The notes under the pieces: generated by a model | Told to the model about the DNA's origin: nothing | The model's database searches: none | The model's input: the letters and a program-made list of their open reading frames with translations, nothing else | Translations under genes and position numbers: made by a program | Part shown: positions 57,550-64,000 of the stretch, piece after piece | How positions within the stretch are numbered: the stretch's first letter is position 1 | Layout: every line of letters starts with the position of its first letter | DNA from: Pichia kudriavzevii | Taxonomy: Eukaryota; Ascomycota; Pichiomycetes; Pichiales; Pichiaceae | Direction of reading: 5' to 3' | Assembly (NCBI RefSeq): GCF_003054445.1 | Contig: NC_042506.1 | Coordinates: 2,611,501-2,675,500, forward strand | Length of the DNA: 64,000 nt

Positions 57550-58505
57550 AAGTGTTGCAGTTGTTTTCTTCTTAATAAAGGAACCAGGGACACCTTATAT
57601 AGATGAATGGAAAGAACATGGGAAGAATGACCTTATAATAGTCGAATTAACCATGAATATTTATCTAGGGGTCAATTAGCTGGAGTATCTCCGACACCCT
57701 CGGGAACTCCGTTTCCCCGCTGACTATTGTGCCCTATCCTTAGATACCTGACGGCAAACGGAACCCTTGGAACGGAGAAACATGCCCACGGACAATTTCC
57801 CTAACAGGTAAGAAAACGGGCTTTCAAATCGCTCGTGTCGGATAACGGGGAAATCGGGGTGACTCGTCATAAGAGCTTCATATTCACCCCCATAGGTTGT
57901 TGCCCCCCGCTCTACTGTATACAACATGTAAGGTGTTTGTAAAGCCCCATGAGTCGTACATATGTATTTACTTTAGCAAGTATGTATCTATACCTGTATC
58001 TATATATGCATGCACGTAAATCCATAAAATGTCACATGGAAGTTTTTCCTTTTTTTTTAGACTGATTTCCAGAGACATACACTACTCTAAAGCTATGATT
58101 CTATTCGATAAATCTTTTGTAGAACATGAAAACTTTTTAGTGGGTGGCGAAAAGAAAAAAACATTTTTTTTTATGTATCCCGTTTTTCAAGTTCCCTATT
58201 TGGGTATGTGGTTGACATTTGCCTGTGTTTATAAAAGTGAAAATATTTTCTAGCAATTCCTTTACAAATTACAATGAAGTTTGTAAACAAATCCTGGGTT
58301 AATTATATATCCCGTGTAAGAAAGCGGGGTAATCTTTATACAATTATAGATGTACATAGGGGACAGTTGTTTTGCTGGTGCTAGCTATGAGTTCAGTAGA
58401 GGTGGAAAGGATGTGGGTGTATATAAAGAGGGACAAACGGAACACCGTTAGACTTCTTAAAGGGGGGGGGGGGGGGGGGGGGGGGGGGTGTCCGGAGAGA
58501 AGAGG
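57550..58505. other. Intergenic region ATO copy 3 - MTHFS-like
   Basis: 956 bp: ATO copy 3 promoter, not recognisably related to those of copies 1 and 2, followed by AT-rich sequence and the G27 tract at the right end. Short frames here lack any supporting feature. Confidence 0.5.
58462..58488. repeat. Poly-G tract (G27)
   Basis: 27 uninterrupted G on the plus strand, 18 bp from the stop of the minus-strand MTHFS-like gene; its transcript would carry C27 in the 3' UTR. Confidence 0.9.
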
Positions 58506-59300
58506 TTAATTGATCTTGATGGTTGTGTTCATTTTCGAGAGTTCATTCAATGGTTCAATTTCCTCTAGCATTCCAGGTGCCAACATGTCCCATATTATTC
58601 CGCAGTTTGGCTTGACTGCGTTAGGGACGGAGATGATTGTAGAGTTTGTAACGATGAAATCACATACGGTGTCAAAGATCTCCGGTTTTAGCTTGATGCC
58701 CCTTAGTAGCTGGACGTCATGGACGATGGCCACGCATTTAGTCTGTTCGATATCGATGATGCCCATGGTGTACAGCATTGCCCATTCCAAATCAAAATAG
58801 CCATGGCCTTTTCCAAACCGAATGCCTTCGTCGTTGATGGCACCTGTACCTGTGATCATCAAGGGGACATTGACTTGCATTTCCTTCAGTTCTGCTAAGG
58901 TTACATGTTTGGATAACTTTTCCATACCATCAAGAGTTGCCGCATACCAGTACATTTCCTTATCAATTTGGGTAGGATCAACAACATAGAAGCCCCTTCT
59001 GATCCCATAGGTTGTCATTAAGAACGGTATACCTCTCTCTAGCATCTTGAACCTCAGCAATTCCAAACAGTTGTCTGGAGTAATGAAAACAAGACTATTC
59101 TTCTTATCCTTTGTTGAATCTTTGAAAAATTGGGAATTCAATATCAGGTTGGTTGCATCTTCACTTCCTTGGAAGTCGGCAATAAATTCGGCAAAGTCAT
59201 AATGGAATCTTGAATCTGGATATGCTACTTTACGAAGCTCCTTCCACACTTGCGAACGAATATCTCCCTTGTGTTGTTGTAATTGGGCAGTTGTCAACAT
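58506..59300 (-). CDS. 5-formyltetrahydrofolate cyclo-ligase-like protein (MTHFS domain)
   Basis: 264 residues. It has the NagB/RpiA-like MTHFS fold with the signature region FGKGHGYFDLEWAMLYTMGI, preceded by VPLMITGTGAINDEGIR and followed by CVAIVHDVQLL and the C-terminal FIVTNSTIISV strand. It starts KGDIRSQVWKELRKVAYPDS, with the basic N-terminal helix. In true cyclo-ligases (yeast Fau1) ATP and 5-formyl-THF bind at this site. The overall sequence fits the MTHFS-domain subfamily of less defined function better than Fau1. Catalysis is not assured. Confidence 0.78.
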   Translation of the reverse strand: MLTTAQLQQHKGDIRSQVWKELRKVAYPDSRFHYDFAEFIADFQGSEDATNLILNSQFFKDSTKDKKNSLVFITPDNCLELLRFKMLERGIPFLMTTYGIRRGFYVVDPTQIDKEMYWYAATLDGMEKLSKHVTLAELKEMQVNVPLMITGTGAINDEGIRFGKGHGYFDLEWAMLYTMGIIDIEQTKCVAIVHDVQLLRGIKLKPEIFDTVCDFIVTNSTIISVPNAVKPNCGIIWDMLAPGMLEEIEPLNELSKMNTTIKIN

Positions 59301-59317
59301 CTAAATGGTTATTCTCC

Positions 59318-59340
59318 TATTATTATTATTATTATTATTA
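59318..59340. repeat. (TAT)n microsatellite
   Basis: Seven to eight TAT units in the MTHFS-like gene's 5' leader or promoter. Confidence 0.85.
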
Positions 59341-59983
59341 CCTTAAAATTTGAATTTTCACGTTTTAGAAATTTTTAATTTTTTTCTCCCTGCTCGTTGT
59401 TTGATGGTATATTCTGAGATGGAATGACGTATTTTCGTCTTACAAGAAGAATAAGTAAGAGTATTCAAGACGAAAACAAAACCGAAGAAGATGAAGAAGA
59501 ACACAAAAGTATCGTACACTCAAGAGAAGTGGACATTACCTCCTATTTAAAGTGATGATCCCCCCCCCTCATGACGGAACAATACAAACTGAGGGAACAT
59601 ATGTAAAACCTTGAACTAGTAGGTGGTATATTTGTAAACATCCAATATATCTTTTGTTTATCAATAACAAAATTGGAGACAATCTGTTGTTTGACACAAT
59701 GAACCAGCGGTACTGACAGGAGAAGGAAATTGTAATAGACATATTGTTCCGCTGGAAATTGTCTGTAATATACCATGCCTTCTCATCTTGCTACCGTCGG
59801 AACCAGAAATTGCCTAAAAGGGGAAATCTTGCAAGGGGGGGGGGAAGGGGAAGAAGAACTACAAATAGAAGGGGAGGTTCACCCCCGTGTTTTGTTCCGT
59901 CGGAATTGTCCTGTTTCTGCTACCGGTATTCTTTCCTCGGCTAGTCCGCCATAGGCCGTGCTAGGCCGCGTTTAGCACACTTC

Positions 59984-60236
59984 CCGCGGCCAGCCGGGGC
60001 GCGACCTCTTTCCTGAAAGAGGAACATTTTTTTGCCTTTCACCGTTTGGATCTTTTGGAGTTTCCTACTCATCGTCCCTTTTCAATTTTAGGTTTGCATG
60101 CTCGCCCCATTTTCGGTCGAATGCCGCGGCAATGTCTGCAGGACTATGACGCATCCTTTATCTCGGACTTGACTCGGCACCCTCTTGCCGCGGAAAATAC
60201 CTACAGGTGCCGCGGCAAGGGCCTCTCGAGCCGCGG
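59984..60236. promoter_or_regulatory. Cluster of five CCGCGG palindromes (PDRE-like)
   Basis: CCGCGG occurs at 59984-59989, 60124-60129, 60188-60193, 60210-60215 and 60231-60236, 440-690 bp before the DHA1 transporter ATG. CCGCGG is the core of the pleiotropic drug response element (TCCGCGGA) bound by Pdr1/Pdr3-type zinc-cluster factors. Flanks here are mostly G/C or A, not the exact TCCGCGGA. The regulation is inferred from the target gene type. Confidence 0.6.
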
Positions 60237-60675
60237 AACAACCAATATTCTGTCATTTCCACTCCCGTGAACAATAGCTGCAGATTAGATAAGTCGTTCA
60301 GATTGGAGATTGTGCATTGTATCGCTGGAAAATTAGGATAAATTAATCGTGGTTTTTTTTTCTACTTTGCCTTTTTTTTTTCTTTTTTTTTTGCCTAACT
60401 TGGTCCAGTTATCTAACACTATATAACATCACCGTTTTCCTCCTGCATTGGCATTTTATTGATTATACACTAACCCTCCCCCCCTCTGCATTTATCCATT
60501 TTGTTTCCTAACAAGCTTGAGTTTTAATTTGCCACTCTTCAAAGGTTAACCACCTCATTTCTTTGTTCCTCAGTTTACTCAGGTGCCATATAATTAGTCT
60601 GTCTTTCTCTCAAATCTTTCACGTCCTCAATAGTTTTTATTTTTCAGAAAGAGAAAAAAAAATATACACTGATAA

Positions 60676-62277
60676 ATGTCCGACTCTGAAGAGAAAATTT
60701 CCATCACTACCCCTCAAGAACAGAATCTTGAGGCGGTCACATCGAAACCTTTGACCTTGCATGACCTAACTTCAAATCCTCTAGAAGCTAGTGTCCCATT
60801 TTCTATCGATAATCCACACCATCCTTACCATTGGTCCTTGTGGAAAAAATACGCAATTACTGTTGCATACTGTTCATTACAAGTTTTCATCACTTTAACT
60901 TCCACATCTTATGTTGCAGCCGAATATGAGGTGCAAGAAAAATACAATGTTAATGCCCAAGTGGCAACTTTAGGACAATCGTTATTCATTATCGGTACTG
61001 CCGTTGGTCCTGCATTCATGGGTCCGTTATCCGATCTTATTGGTAGAAAATGGATCTATGTGTTTTCCACATTTTTATATGTAATTTTCAATTTTGGTTG
61101 TGCTTGGCCAACAGGTATGGCCATGATTGCCATTTTTATGTTTTTGATTGGTGTCTGTGGTTCAACTGCATTGTCCAACGTTGCAGGTTCAATTGGTGAT
61201 ATGTTTGGTGGATCCGATGGAGCATCTCAGCCAATGTCCTTGTTTGTCTTTTCTGCTAATGCCGGCCCTTCCATTGGTGGTATAGTTGGTGAAGCTATTA
61301 TGGAAAGATCAACCCTTGGTTACAAATGGATCTTTATTATTAATATCATTATTGGTGCAGCTTTTACTGTTTTCCTTTGCCTTGTTCCTGAAACTTTACC
61401 AAGAATCGTCATTGAGGAACAAACCGCTTTAGAAGGTAGAGATTCTCCAAACGTCATTCTTAGAGAATTTGGTTACATGAAGGACCGTTTGTTTGGTAGA
61501 ACTCCATCTTACCAAATCCTATATGAAGAAAAATTAGCTCAAGAAGGTGGCGAAGCCATTGTTGTTGAAAAAGTCTCAACTTTGAATGAAATCAAATTTA
61601 TCACCTTGCAAGCATTGAAGATGATGGTCACCGAACCAATCATTATTTGTATGGGATTGTTTAATGGTTTTGCTTATGGTATTTTGTTCCTTTACATGGA
61701 TGGTATCTTTGATGTTTTCGTTTACAACAATGGCTTGTCTGCAATCGCTGCAGAATGTACCTATTTGAACTTTGTTGTTGGTGTCTCCATTGTCGTTGCC
61801 GTTCAACCCATACAAACTTGGTTATTCAAGAGAGATAGAAGAAACAATGGTGGCGTTGCTAGACCAGAAGCTAGATTTTTACTTTCCTTGGTTACTGTCT
61901 GGGGATTCCCATTGGGTCTTTTCTGGTTTGGTTTCACCTCTAATGGTAAGACTAACTACTGGTCTCCAATCATTGCCGGTTTAGTTCTTGCAGTTGCTGA
62001 TCCATTATTGTGGTTAGCAATGTTGTCTTATATCATTGATTCCTATTCCGCTGCAGGTTTATCAAATTCTGCCATTGCTGCATTTACAATTCCTTCATTT
62101 ACAATTGCCGCAGCTCTTGCGCATGCCGGTGTTGCTATGTTCGAAAACATGTCCACCACATGGGCTATGGCTACCCTTGGTTTCATCTCTTTAGGTATTG
62201 TTGCATTGGTCTACATTCTTTACTTCTTTGGTCGTAAGGTTAGAGCTGCTTCTTCATTGGCTAAATTCTCAGTCTGA
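60676..62277 (+). CDS. Multidrug/polyamine:H+ antiporter, MFS DHA1 family
   Basis: 533 residues with 12 predicted TM helices. A cytosolic N-terminus ends NPHHPYHWSLWKKYAITVAY, the DHA1-type NPxNWSxxKK motif. Motif A is GPLSDLIGRKWIYVF; the motif C-like helix is MSLFVFSANAGPSIGGIVGE, and PETLPR follows TM6. The central loop (about 245-310) leads to the second six-helix bundle. Relatives include yeast Flr1, Tpo1 and Tpo4-type exporters of azoles, organic acids or polyamines. Substrate is not predictable. Upstream CCGCGG sites suggest drug-responsive control. Confidence 0.92.
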   Translation: MSDSEEKISITTPQEQNLEAVTSKPLTLHDLTSNPLEASVPFSIDNPHHPYHWSLWKKYAITVAYCSLQVFITLTSTSYVAAEYEVQEKYNVNAQVATLGQSLFIIGTAVGPAFMGPLSDLIGRKWIYVFSTFLYVIFNFGCAWPTGMAMIAIFMFLIGVCGSTALSNVAGSIGDMFGGSDGASQPMSLFVFSANAGPSIGGIVGEAIMERSTLGYKWIFIINIIIGAAFTVFLCLVPETLPRIVIEEQTALEGRDSPNVILREFGYMKDRLFGRTPSYQILYEEKLAQEGGEAIVVEKVSTLNEIKFITLQALKMMVTEPIIICMGLFNGFAYGILFLYMDGIFDVFVYNNGLSAIAAECTYLNFVVGVSIVVAVQPIQTWLFKRDRRNNGGVARPEARFLLSLVTVWGFPLGLFWFGFTSNGKTNYWSPIIAGLVLAVADPLLWLAMLSYIIDSYSAAGLSNSAIAAFTIPSFTIAAALAHAGVAMFENMSTTWAMATLGFISLGIVALVYILYFFGRKVRAASSLAKFSV

Positions 62278-62868
62278 GTTCAATAGCCTGGCAGGTTTGG
62301 CAGAGTAGCTCTTATTTTTGTTCCCTTGTACATTATTACTTATCCTCCTCTTCCCCCCTTTCTTTACCTTTTTATTCGTTACAGTAATCTAATATTTTAA
62401 TAAATTAATAGTCGAACAACTGGTTTTGCTGCTAATAATTGAAGTAAATCTTGGCGTGAAAAGAGAATTCCATGCCCTGCAATTTCCGGCAGTTTCCTTT
62501 TTAGGAATGTAGATTCCTCAGTTGATCAATAGCGCGCTACTGGGAAATTTGATATCGACAATGCTTTACTTTGCATATGTACCCTTATTGTATTAATCCA
62601 TCAGCGTCACAGCCGGCTTGCATGGTGTTGCAGAGCGCATATCATCTCTAATTCGTCGATACAGAAGAACAAGAAAAGAAAGCATACACACACATTCAGG
62701 ATCAACATAAGAAGTCTTTACTCTGTTGGATACTCCTTTATTCCTTGTATTTTTAGTTATTATATAAATTCGACTTTTGATTAACCATAGTATTACTCAT
62801 ACCAATAGATCATTTTTCAAACGATTAACACCATTTCCTTCATATTTCCATAGACTCTCTAATACAAA
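62278..62868. other. Intergenic region
   Basis: 591 bp between the transporter stop and the Q-rich gene start; it contains a CA-rich stretch near 62685. No RNA gene was recognised. Confidence 0.4.
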
Positions 62869-64000
62869 ATGCTCCAACACCAGCAGCAGCAGCAGCAGCA
62901 GCAACAACAACAACAACAGCAACAGCAACAATCGCCAGGTGCCATGAGTAACTACAGCAATTCACCCACCGAAAATGACGAGGGTTCAAGGCAATATCTT
63001 CCAAGGCAAGAAGATGGTTATCAACAAGCACAGCAGCTCCAGCAATCTCAATATTATCAGTTACAGCATCAACAGCATCATCAACAGCAGCATCAACAGC
63101 AACCTCAACAGCAACCTCAACAATATCTTCAGCATCAATACGTTAATCCAATGCTGTTACCCCCACACCAAAATTTTGTGGCAGCTTGGCAGACAGTTCC
63201 AAGCTCACAAACTTCAGATAATACAGTACAGCGATTTGGATTCAACAGACGGATGTCAGTTCAACAAACTCAAAGATTGCCGCCTTCGGTGATAAACAAA
63301 AATATACTGCCCATACCAGATGATCCGTTAAATAAGGAGTACCCACAGTCTCTACAATTTAAACAACATTCAAATACTGCATCTCCCGAACGTCCATTAT
63401 TTAAAAGTATGTGGGGGTTTGACGGCTTGGGTAACTCGGAAGTACCGATATCTCCAACTAGCAGTAATAATCCAACTTTTCACTCCCCCAATTTACAGTC
63501 AAGCCGCAACAGAATCCATTCAATTGCAGAAATACCCGACTTGGCAATAAATCAACAATCATTACCGCCCTCATCATCAGTTAGACTTGACAAAAGTCTA
63601 AGTGTCAGTCCCAATAGAGGACCGACGTATGCGAATGAGGCAAATATGTTAACACCTTCTACTGATCCAAATGACCAGTTAAATCAGTTTACATTGACAA
63701 GTAGAGGCTTACGCAGTAGTTCATTTGCAGTCCCAAAATCAAAGCTGAACATGTATTTCCCCACAACTTCCCAGAATGAAAAAGTTGATCAATTTCAACA
63801 ACAACAGGCTCAACAGCAGTACAAGCAGGCTAATAGTCAATATGCTCTGCCATATGTTAGAAAACAACAATTGCCACATCAAAGTCAGCATCTTCAACAG
63901 ACTGATACATATCGCCGTTTATCGCAGCAGTATGATCCAAGGCTTCAACATTTTATGAACAATAGATCTAAAAATGTCCTTGAAAGCCAACAACAACAGA
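62869..64000 (+). CDS. Gln-rich protein, 5' part (runs off the window)
   Basis: ATG at 62869 opens a frame with no stop to the window edge (377 codons). It starts MLQHQQQ, with a run of 15 consecutive Gln, then Gln/His-rich sequence to about residue 90. The rest is disordered, Ser/Asn/Pro-rich, with basic phospho-site-like motifs (RRMSVQQ, RNRIHSIAE, LRSSSFAV) and further Gln runs near residue 305 and the window end. No folded domain is reached. Such N-termini occur in transcription or RNA-regulatory proteins (Psp1-like, Snf5-like), but no family can be assigned. Confidence 0.85.
   Translation, partial: MLQHQQQQQQQQQQQQQQQQQSPGAMSNYSNSPTENDEGSRQYLPRQEDGYQQAQQLQQSQYYQLQHQQHHQQQHQQQPQQQPQQYLQHQYVNPMLLPPHQNFVAAWQTVPSSQTSDNTVQRFGFNRRMSVQQTQRLPPSVINKNILPIPDDPLNKEYPQSLQFKQHSNTASPERPLFKSMWGFDGLGNSEVPISPTSSNNPTFHSPNLQSSRNRIHSIAEIPDLAINQQSLPPSSSVRLDKSLSVSPNRGPTYANEANMLTPSTDPNDQLNQFTLTSRGLRSSSFAVPKSKLNMYFPTTSQNEKVDQFQQQQAQQQYKQANSQYALPYVRKQQLPHQSQHLQQTDTYRRLSQQYDPRLQHFMNNRSKNVLESQQQQ

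Larger units (their letters stand above)
59301..60675. other. Long upstream region of the DHA1 transporter
   Basis: 1.4 kb between divergent genes. It holds a TAT trinucleotide repeat (59318-59340), C9 and G10 runs near 59566 and 59835, a GC-rich block at 59930-60240 with five CCGCGG sites, and T-tracts at 60353-60392 before the likely transcription start. Confidence 0.6.

Noticed and set aside
57724-57927. 67-codon minus-strand frame upstream of ATO copy 3
   Set aside because: No similarity or motif; lies in promoter sequence.

Overview
The window is nuclear DNA from a budding yeast (Saccharomycotina). Genes are compact and mostly intronless. Nearly all have recognisable yeast orthologues (YAP1802, ICP55, RFT1, HAP3, DFG5/DCW1, RCF2, ILV1, GEP3, HOG1, BNA5, SUL1/2, PRP11, NUF2, SLX1, CNE1, BCY1, ERG28, CAP2, CKA1). 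A glucosylceramide synthase and a plant-type sucrose/alpha-glucoside transporter, both missing from S. cerevisiae, point to a Pichiaceae-like yeast. The acetate-transporter (ATO) expansion and duplicated ILV1 would fit Pichia kudriavzevii (Candida krusei/Issatchenkia), but that species call is inference. No virus-like element or recognisable transposon was seen.

Layout. 0-15 kb: endocytic adaptor YAP1802, an orphan small protein, a GPH-family sugar transporter, a mitochondrial PPR protein, a PCI-like protein, ICP55, RFT1, HAP3, a GH76 cell-wall protein and RCF2. 15-19.3 kb: two tandem mitochondrial threonine deaminase genes that share a gene-conversion tract. 19.4-24.6 kb: GEP3, glucosylceramide synthase, and a CENP-B-type DNA-binding protein whose frame carries one internal TAA. 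25-35.6 kb: HOG1, kynureninase, a sulfate permease with Met31/32- and Cbf1-type promoter sites, a Q-rich STP-type zinc-finger factor, a HAD phosphatase and an aldo-keto reductase. 35.6-38.6 kb: 3 kb without protein genes, ending in a head-to-head pair of identical tRNA-Leu(UAA) genes. 38.6-52.3 kb: PRP11, NUF2, SLX1, CNE1, an ARO8-like aminotransferase, BCY1 (apparently without its dimerization domain), ERG28, CAP2, CKA1 and an orphan gene. 52.7-57.6 kb: a three-gene ATO array that is a mosaic of homogenised and diverged segments. 58.5-64 kb: an MTHFS-like protein next to a G27 tract, a DHA1 drug transporter preceded by five CCGCGG palindromes, and the start of a Q-rich protein that runs off the right edge.

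Two spliceosomal introns were found by eye. Each has a tiny first exon: CAP2 (exon 1 is only ATG) and the orphan gene at 50.8-52.3 kb (7-codon exon 1). The observations most worth a second look are the ATO mosaic, the CENP-B-like gene with an in-frame stop, the short BCY1, the ILV1 conversion tract, the PDRE-like cluster, and the tRNA-bounded gene-free region as a centromere candidate.
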